Shown: one piece after another, positions 27,399 through 35,561 of the stretch
How the letters are laid out: every line of letters begins with the position of its first letter
How positions within the stretch are numbered: the first letter of the stretch is position 1
Source: Geojedonia litorea
GTDB lineage: Bacteria; Bacteroidota; Bacteroidia; Flavobacteriales; Flavobacteriaceae
Assembly: GCF_042654525.1 (NCBI RefSeq)
Contig: NZ_JBHSGP010000004.1
Location: forward strand, 124,001-188,000
Direction: 5' to 3'
Length of the DNA stretch: 64,000 nucleotides
Program-made: the position numbers and the translations under genes
Notes under the pieces: model-generated
The model's input: only the letters and a program-made list of their open reading frames with translations
What the model was told of the DNA's origin: nothing
Databases searched by the model: none

Positions 27399-27776
27399 TT
27401 ATCCAATTCTCCATGGTGGATTTTTTCTATTTGTACCCGCATGAAACAAAATAATGTGATTGCCATCAGGATCATTAAGATGGGCTTCACGCCACAACCA
27501 AGATTTATCTTCTGGTTCACTTTTAAATATAATACCTTTAGCTTTAAGATGGTCGACCAAAGTGTCTAAATTATCATCTTCAAAATAAATGGAAACTCCA
27601 CTGTCTTTTGGCAAAGTGTCCACTTTGTGTATAGAGAATGTGCTTTCACCATCAGGGCATTCAAATCGTACATATCTCGGAAGCGCATCCACTATTAATT
27701 TTAAGCCTAAAAGTTTATAAAATGCAGTTGCTTTTTCAACATCAAGTGAGGGTACGGTAATTTGATTTAAATTCAT
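27399..27776 (-). CDS. VOC-family (glyoxalase/bleomycin-resistance fold) protein
   Basis: A 125-residue cytoplasmic protein. LNQITVPSLDVEKATAFYKL, ESTFSIHKVD, IYFEDDNLDTLVDHLKAKGI and HLNDPDGNHIILFHAG mark a single-module VOC domain with plausible metal ligands (H and E). The start codon overlaps the stop of the upstream reductase gene in an ATGA junction, so they are translationally coupled. Substrate unknown. Confidence 0.88.
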   Translation of the reverse strand: MNLNQITVPSLDVEKATAFYKLLGLKLIVDALPRYVRFECPDGESTFSIHKVDTLPKDSGVSIYFEDDNLDTLVDHLKAKGIIFKSEPEDKSWLWREAHLNDPDGNHIILFHAGTNRKNPPWRIG

Positions 27777-28747
27777 GATGACTTGGTTTCAATATGAGAC
27801 ACAATTAGTTTTGCATGGACTCTGGAATTTTCAATAAACCATTTGTGGGTTTCTTTTCCGCCACAGATAACACCAGCTAAATACAAACCTTTAATGTTGG
27901 ATTCCATAGTTTCAGGATTATAAGTCGGTTTTTTCACATTACTATTTGATAAGCTAATACCGCTCTGTTCTAAAAACTCAAAATTTGGAAGATAACCTGT
28001 TAAAGCTACAACATAATCATTAGGTATAGTAATGGGAGCTTTTGGTGTTTGTATCGTTACTGTATATGGGTCAATCTTAAGAATTTCTGAATTGAAAAAA
28101 GCTTTAATACTTCCTTCTTCAATACGATTTAAAATATCAGGCCGAACCCAGTACTTCACGCGCTCACCAATGGTTTCACCGCGAACCACCATAGTAACGT
28201 TTCCACCTTTCCGCCATATTTCCAAGGCTGCATCTACTGCCGAATTGCTAGCACCAACTACAACCACATTCTGCATAGCATAGGGGTGTGCCTCTTTATA
28301 ATAATGGGTGACTTTAGGAAGTGTTTCACCCGGTACATTCAGAAGTTTTGGAATATCATAAAATCCTGTGCAAATGATTACGTTTTTAGATTGATAATTA
28401 TCCTTATTGGTGCTAACATTGAATTCATCGTTCGATTTAGAAATTTGTTTAACTGTTTCGTACAAGTTAATATGAAGCTGATTTGAAGTCGCTACGCGTC
28501 GGTAATACTCCAAAGCTTCATCTCTATTTGGTTTTGGATTATTGCTGATAAAAGGAATTTCGTCAATCTCCAATTTCTCTGAAGTTGAGAAAAAGGTCAT
28601 ATTCTTTGGATAGTTATACAAGGAATTGGTTAATGCTCCTTTTTCGACAACCACATAATCCCAATTACGCTTTTTACATTCGAGAGCACAAGCAATCCCA
28701 ATTGGGCCACCTCCAATAATTACTATGTCTTTATGATGCATTCGCAT
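27773..28747 (-). CDS. ypdA: YpdA-like FAD/NAD(P) thiol-disulfide reductase
   Basis: A 324-residue flavoprotein similar to YpdA, the putative bacillithiol-disulfide reductase. It has an FAD-binding IVIIGGGPIGIACALECKK, a NAD(P)-binding VVVVGASNSAVDAALEIWRK and a C-terminal NIKGLYLAGVICGGKETHKW. The redox-active CxxC of thioredoxin reductase is absent, as in YpdA. The first ATG (28747) gives MRMHHKD; the ATG two codons later is equally possible. The coding start overlaps the end of the MFS gene by 11-17 bases and the end is coupled to the VOC gene. The whole set probably forms an operon. Confidence 0.87.
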   Translation of the reverse strand: MRMHHKDIVIIGGGPIGIACALECKKRNWDYVVVEKGALTNSLYNYPKNMTFFSTSEKLEIDEIPFISNNPKPNRDEALEYYRRVATSNQLHINLYETVKQISKSNDEFNVSTNKDNYQSKNVIICTGFYDIPKLLNVPGETLPKVTHYYKEAHPYAMQNVVVVGASNSAVDAALEIWRKGGNVTMVVRGETIGERVKYWVRPDILNRIEEGSIKAFFNSEILKIDPYTVTIQTPKAPITIPNDYVVALTGYLPNFEFLEQSGISLSNSNVKKPTYNPETMESNIKGLYLAGVICGGKETHKWFIENSRVHAKLIVSHIETKSS

Positions 28748-29954
28748 TTAGGTTTTTAAGTACTTTTAGTTTTCGGTTTAAACCCAATAAAATAATGGCG
28801 CAAATTGCTGCAATTGCCGATATAATATACCATGTATTTTCGAATCCCAGTTGATTAGACATCTGTAAACCCATATTATGTCCAAAAATATGAGCTATGG
28901 AAAACGAGATCGAGTATAAAGCCATATATTCACCTTGGTTGCCTTTTCTGGCGCGCTCCACAGCAAAGGCATTAGAAAATGGAAAGGCAATCATCTCACC
29001 AATGGTCATAAGCAGCATTCCTATAATTAAAACTCCAGACCAACTGGTTAGGTTAAGAACCAGTAAACTTAAACCCGTTAAAAATGCTCCAAAAAACATT
29101 AGGCCTAATTTTGTGTATCTCGTATTTTCCAACCATTTTATCAAAGGCATTTCAAAGATAAAAATTAGAAATCCATTTAAACCCAATAACAGTCCAATTT
29201 GTAATTCAGTTAAGGTATGCACATCTTTATAGTAGATGGTTATGGTTGAAAAGTACTGTAAAAATACAATTCCAAAGAGCATCATAGCAACCAAAAATAT
29301 GAGAAATGACATATCGGAATAGGCTGAAACCGGATGCTCGTTTTTTACCACATCTAATTCTTTTGCTTTTTTTGGATGCAATACATTTAAAAGTACAATA
29401 CTAGCCAGAATACAAGTAATCCCATCTACCCAAAACAAACCACCATAACCCAATCCAACGATAATAATACCCCCAATTGCTGGTCCTGCCGAAAACCCGA
29501 GGTTAATTGCTAATCGTATAAGGGTAAGCGAACGTACTTTGTTTTCAGGTTTGCTGTAAGCATTCAAGGCCACAAACATGGCTGGTCTAAAACTATCGGC
29601 TACAAGCATTACAAAAAATATACCCGCACATATAGATTCAAACGTATTCAAAAATTGTAGGCCAATAAATAAGGCCCCTGTAAGCAAAAGGCTGTATACC
29701 ATGACTTTATAATAGCCAATTTTGTCGGTGAGTCTCCCACCTAGCCATGAACCTGCAACAGAACCCAAACCGAAGGCGCTCATAATCCAACCTACATCGC
29801 TCATACTAAAGTTTAAGCTTTCTTTTAGATACAGTGATAAGAATGGAATCACCATGGTTCCCGCTCTATTAATTAATGTGATTAGTGCTAACCACCAAAC
29901 TTCTTTAGAGAGGCCTCTAAACGTATTAATGTAAATGTTAAACAGTCTTTTCAT
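28731..29954 (-). CDS. MFS transporter
   Basis: A 407-residue major facilitator with about twelve membrane helices. The loop 2-3 signature appears as GSWLGGRLTDKIGYYKVMVY, and SFRPAMFVALNAYSKPENKV and SAGPAIGGIIIVGLGYGG mark helices 4-6. It most resembles drug and metabolite exporters (DHA1-like), but the substrate cannot be inferred. It heads the MFS-ypdA-VOC run. Its leader carries a possible attenuator. Confidence 0.88.
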   Translation of the reverse strand: MKRLFNIYINTFRGLSKEVWWLALITLINRAGTMVIPFLSLYLKESLNFSMSDVGWIMSAFGLGSVAGSWLGGRLTDKIGYYKVMVYSLLLTGALFIGLQFLNTFESICAGIFFVMLVADSFRPAMFVALNAYSKPENKVRSLTLIRLAINLGFSAGPAIGGIIIVGLGYGGLFWVDGITCILASIVLLNVLHPKKAKELDVVKNEHPVSAYSDMSFLIFLVAMMLFGIVFLQYFSTITIYYKDVHTLTELQIGLLLGLNGFLIFIFEMPLIKWLENTRYTKLGLMFFGAFLTGLSLLVLNLTSWSGVLIIGMLLMTIGEMIAFPFSNAFAVERARKGNQGEYMALYSISFSIAHIFGHNMGLQMSNQLGFENTWYIISAIAAICAIILLGLNRKLKVLKNLNANAS

Positions 29955-29976
29955 AACATTTGATTAGTATAAAAAT

Positions 29977-30073
29977 AAAAAGCCCAACTTTACAGTTGAG
30001 CTTTTTAGTATTGTATTATTAAATTATAATATCGTCATAACACATCATAAGCCCAACATCTCAACATTGAGAT
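29977..30073 (-). promoter_or_regulatory. Possible transcription attenuator in the leader of the MFS gene
   Basis: On the minus strand a hairpin (arms 29994-30003 and 29980-29989) followed by a U-rich tract ends 25 bases before the MFS start. The 9-mer forming its second arm, AAGCCCAAC on the plus strand, recurs at 30049-30057, where it could pair with the first arm instead. Next to it is a perfect hairpin ATCTCAA/TTGAGAT (30058-30073). The remaining gap up to 30183 holds nothing else I can name. Confidence 0.45.
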
Positions 30074-30183
30074 ATAAGTTTGCTTTAAAATGGTGACGTT
30101 ATTACGCATGTTTATATTTTTGTGAACTCAAAACTAGTTAAAAAAATCTAATATTGTACTTTTGAATTTGAAATTTTTTAAAA

Positions 30184-30786
30184 ATGAAACATCTAATATT
30201 TCTTATTGGTTTTGTAGGGGCATTAAGTTGTGCCCAAGGCAAACAGCCCATTAGTGGTGAAACGGACTATCAAAAAGAGATGAATGCCAAATTTAAAGAT
30301 GCTTCAACATCTCCCTTAAAGGATAAGGATAGAAAGAACTTTAAAGGCTTGAATTTTTTTAAATTCGATTCTAGCTATGTTGTTCAGGCGACCTTAAAAC
30401 GAACGCCAAACGAGCAACCTTTCAAGATGAAAACTACTACCGACAGAACGCCAGAATATGTAAAATATGGCGAAGTTAGTTTTGAGTTAAAGGGTGAACT
30501 TTATCAACTCAACATTTACCAAAATTTAGAATTGTTGGACGTAGAAGGTTACGAAGATTATTTGTTTTTACCGTTTTTAGATGATACCAATGGTGACGAA
30601 ACTTATGGTGGAGGGCGTTATGTAGAAGGTCGCATACCTGATGGTGATACCATAACAATTGATTTTAACACAGCATATAATCCTTACTGCGCTTATAACG
30701 AAAAATATTCTTGCCCAATCGTACCACGAGAAAATTATTTGGCACTAAAAGTAGAAGCTGGTGTAAAAGCTTTTGAAAAGCATTAG
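30184..30786 (+). CDS. DUF1684 lipoprotein
   Basis: A 200-residue exported protein. MKHLIFLIGFVGALSC is a lipoprotein-type leader. The body matches DUF1684: KDKDRKNFKGLNFFKFDSSY, KTTTDRTPEYVKYGEVSFEL, LFLPFLDDTNGDETYGGGRY, DTITIDFNTAYNPYCAYNEK and CPIVPRENYLALKVEAGVKA. The biochemical function of the family is not established. Tail-to-tail overlap of four bases (TTAG) with crcB. Confidence 0.88.
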   Translation: MKHLIFLIGFVGALSCAQGKQPISGETDYQKEMNAKFKDASTSPLKDKDRKNFKGLNFFKFDSSYVVQATLKRTPNEQPFKMKTTTDRTPEYVKYGEVSFELKGELYQLNIYQNLELLDVEGYEDYLFLPFLDDTNGDETYGGGRYVEGRIPDGDTITIDFNTAYNPYCAYNEKYSCPIVPRENYLALKVEAGVKAFEKH

Positions 30787-31151
30787 GCTTTAACCAAAAA
30801 TAGTCCTAAAAAGACGGCAAGAAACCCAACAACAAAACTACCAATAGTATAAAGGGCAAAACTTGTAAAATCGCCTGATTTTAAAAACATATGATTTTCA
30901 TAAGCAAAAGTTGAAAAGGTAGTGAATCCACCACAAAACCCTGTTGCTAAAAGTAAGGTTTGACTTTGCGAAAGCGTGTTGTTTTTAGCCGCTAAACCTA
31001 GAATAATTCCTATGAGCAAACTTCCTAAAATATTAGCAGCAAAAGTTCCGTAAGGCATTCCTGCCTCTGGATTGTTTAAATATTTACCAATAATGTAGCG
31101 TAATACACTGCCAAAACCACCACCTACAAAAACGAGTAAAAGATTTTTCAT
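30783..31151 (-). CDS. crcB: Fluoride channel FluC/CrcB
   Basis: A 122-residue dual-topology membrane protein exporting fluoride passively. The key motifs are GGGFGSVLRYIIGKYL near the N-terminus, the asparagine of GTFAANILGSLLIG and GFCGGFTTFSTFAYEN (central helix break and phenylalanine track). Four membrane helices fit the family length. I saw no fluoride riboswitch upstream: the gap to the next gene is ten bases and the two are probably co-transcribed. Confidence 0.93.
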   Translation of the reverse strand: MKNLLLVFVGGGFGSVLRYIIGKYLNNPEAGMPYGTFAANILGSLLIGIILGLAAKNNTLSQSQTLLLATGFCGGFTTFSTFAYENHMFLKSGDFTSFALYTIGSFVVGFLAVFLGLFLVKA

Positions 31152-31161
31152 GTGGTAATTT

Positions 31162-32184
31162 TTAATCTTTTATGGCAATATAGATTTCAGTTAACCAATC
31201 GGCAGGATTTGGATAATTCTCAGGATCTGTTACGTAAACCTCTAACATGGGTCCAGCTTCTGCGAACTCTAGTCCTTGCTCGGGAATATATGCCATGGTC
31301 TGACTCCACGCTTCCCTTAAATTGGTGTAGTTGCCCTTAAGCGTTGTTTTTACTGCTCTAAAAGGTTCAAATTGGCCTGTAAGTATATCACTTTCGGTAG
31401 TGATAACCCTTGAAGTTGTGGGGATACAACTTGAAAAAATCACCGCATTATTTTTTTCGTCCCATTTATGATAGCTAATAAAAGATGGCCCTGCCATGGT
31501 AATATTATTTGCTAGGGCATAAGCATTAACTTTAGACAGAGCTGCTGTCATGGTAGTTTCAAGGTCATCCATTCTGCACGAAGTGGTAGTGTAAATGTAA
31601 AAGCCACCGCCGTGCTCGGTAATTCCATTAACTTTAATCGAATAGACTTTGATGTTGGAAATAACTAAACTATCTAATTTTTCGAGACCACGTTCAAAAT
31701 CAGGCCCCATCATGGCATCAAATCCGCCTGAAAATGCCGAATAGGCTTTGAACATGAAGGGTAAATCCTTTCCTGTAATTTTCCAGGATACCTTGGTTTT
31801 GCCTTCTTCTGTCGCTTCAAGATTCCAAGAAATAGTTGAAGGTGCAAAATCATCAAACTGCATTTCTTGTTCAATAGAATTGTTTGGATTTGCATTAATG
31901 GTCGTCATGGTTCCAACGCCATCATCATCTTCCCATGCGTATGAGCCTCCTTCACCTTTAGTCTGCTCTGAATAGGTGACTTTTGTGTTTGGGTTTTTTT
32001 CAATCCAGGGAGACCAAGCTTCCCAATTTTTAAAATCGATGAGTTGGTTGTAAATTACAGCTTCAGGTGCTTCAATAGTACGTTCTCTAGTAACTTCAAA
32101 GGAATTTGGCTGAACTGCCACATAAATGGACAACCCAATTATTAAAATAAGTAAGAGAAATAAAAGGAATTTAAAGGCTTTCAT
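31162..32184 (-). CDS. SRPBCC plus GyrI-like domain protein
   Basis: A two-domain protein of 340 residues. The ATG at 32182-32184 gives a membrane-anchoring N-terminus MKAFKFLLFLLLILIIGLSI; an upstream alternative adds eight residues. Residues about 28-165 form a START/SRPBCC helix-grip domain (RERTIEAPEAVIYNQLIDFK, WSPWIEKNPN). The rest is a GyrI-like ligand-binding domain (SFISYHKWDEKNNAVIFSSC, LEFAEAGPMLEVYVTDPENY). Such fusions are common in Bacteroidota and thought to bind small hydrophobic molecules; the ligand is unknown. It lies just upstream of crcB. Confidence 0.85.
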   Translation of the reverse strand: MKAFKFLLFLLLILIIGLSIYVAVQPNSFEVTRERTIEAPEAVIYNQLIDFKNWEAWSPWIEKNPNTKVTYSEQTKGEGGSYAWEDDDGVGTMTTINANPNNSIEQEMQFDDFAPSTISWNLEATEEGKTKVSWKITGKDLPFMFKAYSAFSGGFDAMMGPDFERGLEKLDSLVISNIKVYSIKVNGITEHGGGFYIYTTTSCRMDDLETTMTAALSKVNAYALANNITMAGPSFISYHKWDEKNNAVIFSSCIPTTSRVITTESDILTGQFEPFRAVKTTLKGNYTNLREAWSQTMAYIPEQGLEFAEAGPMLEVYVTDPENYPNPADWLTEIYIAIKD

Positions 32185-32246
32185 CTTGGATAGTTGGAAA
32201 TTTATCAAAGATAATCAAAAATATGATGAATAGCCTTTAGGTTTTA

Positions 32247-32432
32247 CTAAACAAAAATCCACTTAATAGCCACAATCATCAGTAAAAAAGCAATAAAAGC
32301 AATAAGTACCCAGACACTACCTTTATAGTGCTTTTGGTGAAGTTTAAAATCTTTTCTGTAGGTATAAATCATCACCACAATAAAGGCAATTGCAAATAAA
32401 ATTCCGAAAATCCATTGACCCTTTGTAAACAT
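32247..32432 (-). CDS. Small two-helix membrane protein, unknown function
   Basis: A 61-residue protein starting MFTKGQWIFGILFAIAFIVV at the ATG 32430-32432; the longer frame up to 32501 adds 23 residues with poor start context. Two membrane segments (about 6-24 and 42-60) flank a basic loop TYRKDFKLHQKHYKGS. Similar short proteins occur widely in flavobacteria. No role can be assigned. Confidence 0.68.
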   Translation of the reverse strand: MFTKGQWIFGILFAIAFIVVMIYTYRKDFKLHQKHYKGSVWVLIAFIAFLLMIVAIKWIFV

Positions 32433-32506
32433 AAAGCTATTTTTGCCAAAAATACGAAAACAAAATAATTTTGTTTTTATAATTTTGGAAATGAAAAGCA
32501 ATACTA

Positions 32507-32893
32507 ATGAAAGATAAAATAGAGGCTGTTAAAGCGTTTCACACGGCATTTAAAATTGGCCATAGAGATACCCCTAAAGCCGATTTGGGCTTTGAAAAAA
32601 ATGAGCTGCGTTTTAATTTAATGCGCGAAGAGAATGAAGAGTATTTAGAAGCTGCTAATAACAACGATCTAGTTGAAGTTGCCGATGCTTTAGGCGATAT
32701 GCTTTATATTCTCTGCGGAACAATTATAGAACATGGACTACAATATAAAATTGAAGAGGTGTTTGAAGAGATACAACGAAGCAACATGAGTAAGCTTGGT
32801 GATGATGGAGAGCCCATTTACAGAGAAGATGGGAAAGTCTTGAAAGGCCCCAATTATTTTAAACCAAATATTAAAACCATTTTATATAAATAA
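32507..32893 (+). CDS. MazG-like nucleotide pyrophosphohydrolase
   Basis: A 128-residue all-alpha NTP pyrophosphohydrolase. The magnesium motif REENEEYLEA and the partner VEVADALGDMLYILCG give the EExxE...ExxD pattern of MazG/PRA-PH-like enzymes. The C-terminal DGEPIYREDGKVLKGPNYFK is a conserved tail of this subgroup. It probably hydrolyses a nucleotide triphosphate or a related phosphoanhydride; the substrate is not fixed. A bidirectional terminator follows. Confidence 0.85.
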   Translation: MKDKIEAVKAFHTAFKIGHRDTPKADLGFEKNELRFNLMREENEEYLEAANNNDLVEVADALGDMLYILCGTIIEHGLQYKIEEVFEEIQRSNMSKLGDDGEPIYREDGKVLKGPNYFKPNIKTILYK

Positions 32894-32925
32894 AAAAAAG
32901 CAGCCATTTGGCTGCTTTTTTTATG
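32893..32925. terminator. Bidirectional terminator between the MazG-like gene and ilvE
   Basis: AAAAAGCAGCC/GGCTGCTTTTT stem with short ATTT loop, flanked by A and T runs, in the 34-base gap between convergent genes. Serves both strands. Confidence 0.85.
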
Positions 32926-32927
32926 TA

Positions 32928-33995
32928 TTAAAGTTTGATTCTCCATCCAAATGGGTCTTCAGACCTGTTGTATTGTATATCCGTAATACGTTTCTTCAAA
33001 GAAGAAGCATAATCATTATCAAGTTCGGGCAAGGTGTAGTCGGTTCCCTGATATCCAAACACAGAAATTGGTGAAATTACGGCCGCAGTTCCAGCGCCAA
33101 ACATTTCTTTTAAAGAACCATTTTTTGCTGCATTTACAACTTCAGTGACTGAAATAGGTCGTACTTCGACGTTAATGCCTTCTTGTTTTGCTATTTCAAT
33201 GATACTTTTACGGGTAATTCCATCCAAAATTCGGTCATTAGTAGGCGCTGTTAATAAGCTATCATTAATTCTTACAAAAATATTCATGGCACCAGCTTCT
33301 TCAATATATTCATGTTTATTGTCGTCTGTCCAAATAACTTGATTATAGCCTTTTGCAACCGCTAATTGCGTTGGATAGAATTGTCCAGCATAGTTTCCAC
33401 CAGCTTTAGCATATCCAACACCACCATTGGCAGAACGTGAATATTTTTCTTCAATCAATACCTTCACTTTTCCAGCGAAATATGATCCCGAAGGCGCAGT
33501 AGCTATGATAAATTTATACGCATCGGCAGGAGAGGCATGAAACCCTTTGCCACTTGCAAACACAAATGGTCTTATATAAAGTGAACTCCCTTGAGTTGTT
33601 GGGATCCAATTTTTATCAACTTCTAAAAGTGTTTTAAGACCTTCCATGAAAAAAGCTTCAGGTAATTCAGGAATTGCCAAACGTTTGGCCGATATATTAA
33701 GGCGTTTAAAATTATCTAATGGTCTAAATAAAAACACATCACCGTTCTCATCTTTGTAAGCCTTCATGCCTTCAAAAATAGATTGGCCATAGTGAAAAAT
33801 TTTAGACGATGGATCTAAACTAATAGGTTGATAGGGTATAACTTCTGGAGCTTCCCAAGTTCCGTTTTTGTAATCACACACTAACATGTGATCAGAAAAG
33901 GTACTTCCAAATGATAGGTTGTTAAAATCTACCTGACTTATTTTAGAGTTTTCAGTTTTTGTGACTTTTATGTCTTGTAATAACGATTGTGTCAT
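32928..33995 (-). CDS. ilvE: Branched-chain amino acid aminotransferase
   Basis: PLP-dependent transamination of leucine, isoleucine and valine. The 355-residue length fits the group IIIb type. K197 in GYAKAGGNYAGQF is the expected Schiff-base lysine, EEAGAMNIFV holds the phosphate and carboxylate contacts, and DGITRKSIIEIAKQEGI is a conserved late segment. The start MTQSLLQDIKV is preceded by a TAnnTTTG box. Confidence 0.95.
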   Translation of the reverse strand: MTQSLLQDIKVTKTENSKISQVDFNNLSFGSTFSDHMLVCDYKNGTWEAPEVIPYQPISLDPSSKIFHYGQSIFEGMKAYKDENGDVFLFRPLDNFKRLNISAKRLAIPELPEAFFMEGLKTLLEVDKNWIPTTQGSSLYIRPFVFASGKGFHASPADAYKFIIATAPSGSYFAGKVKVLIEEKYSRSANGGVGYAKAGGNYAGQFYPTQLAVAKGYNQVIWTDDNKHEYIEEAGAMNIFVRINDSLLTAPTNDRILDGITRKSIIEIAKQEGINVEVRPISVTEVVNAAKNGSLKEMFGAGTAAVISPISVFGYQGTDYTLPELDNDYASSLKKRITDIQYNRSEDPFGWRIKL

Positions 33996-34014
33996 AGCTT
34001 AAAAATTTCTTTGG

Positions 34015-34022
34015 CAAATTTA
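34015..34022 (-). promoter_or_regulatory. -7 box upstream of ilvE
   Basis: TAAATTTG on the minus strand, 19 bases before the ilvE ATG at 33995. Full consensus match. Confidence 0.5.
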
Positions 34023-34106
34023 CGGAATATTGAAGTATAAAAACGAATGTTTTCTGCAAATCTGTATCTTTACATTCGTAAAAAATTAATTCTTTAATTG
34101 AATACT

Positions 34107-34607
34107 ATGAAACTTATTTTTAGACTTTTAATAGTGGCTTTAGTCGTTATATCCTGTAAAAATGAAGCTAAAAAAAATACTGAAGCATCGGCCGAAGATG
34201 AAATTGCCTTCACATCTGTTGGTTTAGCCATCACTGAGGACCAAGCGCTTTTAACTTCAAAAGCTGCTGAACAGTATAAGACGATGGCTTTGGGAGATAC
34301 CATTCCTACTAAAATGACAGCAAAAGTTGTTGAGGTATGTCAGGCAAAAGGCTGCTGGATGACCTTAAGTCTGGAAGATGGTAACGAAGTTATGGTGAAA
34401 TTTAAGGATTATGGCTTTTTTATGCCAAAAGACATCGCGGGTAAAGAAGTTATAGTGAACGGTATTGCCTTTGTAAATGAGGTGCCAGTTGATGAGCAGC
34501 AGCATTATGCTGAGGATGCAGGCAAATCCAAAGAGGACATAGCGGCCATAACAACCCCAAAAAAAACCTATTCATTTGAAGCTGATGGGGTATTGATTAA
34601 ACAGTAA
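34107..34607 (+). CDS. DUF4920 lipoprotein
   Basis: A 166-residue lipoprotein. I chose the ATG at 34107, which begins MKLIFRLLIVALVVISC with a lipobox, over the in-frame TTG at 34098. The domain core includes KMTAKVVEVCQAKGCWMTLS and VMVKFKDYGFFMPKDIAGKE, typical of DUF4920, a small OB-like beta fold. The CQAKGC cysteine pair could bind metal or form a disulfide. Two bases before mnmD begins, so co-translation is likely. Confidence 0.85.
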   Translation: MKLIFRLLIVALVVISCKNEAKKNTEASAEDEIAFTSVGLAITEDQALLTSKAAEQYKTMALGDTIPTKMTAKVVEVCQAKGCWMTLSLEDGNEVMVKFKDYGFFMPKDIAGKEVIVNGIAFVNEVPVDEQQHYAEDAGKSKEDIAAITTPKKTYSFEADGVLIKQ

Positions 34608-34608
34608 T

Positions 34609-35295
34609 TTGAAACGACAAATTATAACCACGGCAGACGGTTCAAAGACCATTCACATTGAGGGATGGAACGAACACTACCATTCTGTTTATGGAGCGAT
34701 TCAAGAAGCAAATCATGTATTTATCAAGCATGGTTTGCTTTTTTATTTTGAAAGCATTGCCAAAAATAGAGCTCATCCCGTTTCGATTCTTGAAATTGGC
34801 TTCGGAACAGGTTTGAATGCATTTATTACTTTTTTGGAATGTCAAAATCATTCTGCCAAAATCAATTATGTAGGTGTTGAAGCGTTCCCATTACCCTTTC
34901 ATGAATTGGAACAACTCAATTATATAGAACAACTATCTGCGCAACAGTTTACCAACACCTTTAAAGCGTTTCATGAATGCCCTTGGGAAATTCCTCATGT
35001 CATATCCCCAAAATTTGAACTCACAAAACAGGAAAAGGATTTTAAGGATATTGATGACCAGTCCAAATTTGAACTTATTTATTTTGATGCATTTGGTGCG
35101 CGAGTGCAACCTGAACTTTGGACCGAAGCTATTTTTCAATTGATGTTTGATGCTCTAAAAACTGATGGGGTATTAGTGACCTATTCAGCGAAGGGAAGCG
35201 TTAGACGCGCTATGCAAGCCGTTGGTTTTACTGTTGAAAAACTTCCTGGGCCTCCAGGAAAACGTGAAATGTTGCGCGCCAGAAAAGGCGCATAA
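34609..35295 (+). CDS. mnmD: tRNA mnm5s2U34 methyltransferase (stand-alone MnmD)
   Basis: SAM-dependent methylation of 5-aminomethyl-2-thiouridine at tRNA position 34. The SAM-binding motif is ILEIGFGTGLNAFITFL, followed by INYVGVEAFPLPFHELEQL and IYFDAFGARVQPELWTEAIF, and near the end TVEKLPGPPGKREML. At 228 residues it is the MnmD half of MnmC without the oxidase, the usual Bacteroidota form. The start is TTG at 34609, one base after the DUF4920 stop, because no ATG fits and the family begins KRQIITTADGSKT. Its last eight codons and the stop lie inside the first unit of a 51-bp tandem repeat. Confidence 0.9.
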   Translation: MKRQIITTADGSKTIHIEGWNEHYHSVYGAIQEANHVFIKHGLLFYFESIAKNRAHPVSILEIGFGTGLNAFITFLECQNHSAKINYVGVEAFPLPFHELEQLNYIEQLSAQQFTNTFKAFHECPWEIPHVISPKFELTKQEKDFKDIDDQSKFELIYFDAFGARVQPELWTEAIFQLMFDALKTDGVLVTYSAKGSVRRAMQAVGFTVEKLPGPPGKREMLRARKGA

Positions 35296-35472
35296 CATTC
35301 GCGAGTTTTTTCGAGTCAAATGTTGCGCGCCAGAAAAGGCGCATAACATTCGCGAGTTTTTTCGAGTCAAATGTTGCGCGCCAGAAAAGGCGCATAACAT
35401 TCGCGAGTTTTTTCGAGTCAAATGTTACGCGCCAGAAAAGGCGCATAGCATTCGACGAGTATTTTCAGTTGG
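35269..35472 (+). repeat. 51-bp tandem repeat, three identical units and one diverged, beginning in mnmD
   Basis: Units start at 35269, 35320, 35371 and 35422. Each begins ATGTTGCGCGCCAGAAAAGG and carries an imperfect 12-bp palindrome (GCGCC/GGCGC core with AGAAAA loop). The first unit covers the mnmD 3' end, so the array looks like an amplification of it. The fourth unit has base changes and an extra base in TTCGACGAG. No spacer variety exists, so it is not CRISPR. Confidence 0.9.
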
Positions 35473-35561
35473 TTAAGATTCTAAAACTTACAATTCTGTT
35501 AAAGCTAAATTAAATGCAATTGCGGTAGCACTGGTATTTAGTAACTTTACAAAAATTGTTT

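Noticed and set aside
30783..31151. Fluoride riboswitch for crcB
   Set aside because: Only ten bases separate it from the upstream gene; no room for and no sign of the conserved pseudoknot.
35269..35472. Possible CRISPR array
   Set aside because: Units are contiguous with no variable spacers, one end lies in a coding gene, and no cas genes are near.
35222..35476. Overlapping open frames with repeated CCAPEKAHNIREFF-type or MRLFWRATFDSKKLAN-type peptides
   Set aside because: They are translations of the 51-bp non-coding tandem repeat in other frames; period 51 keeps every frame open. No start context or homology.
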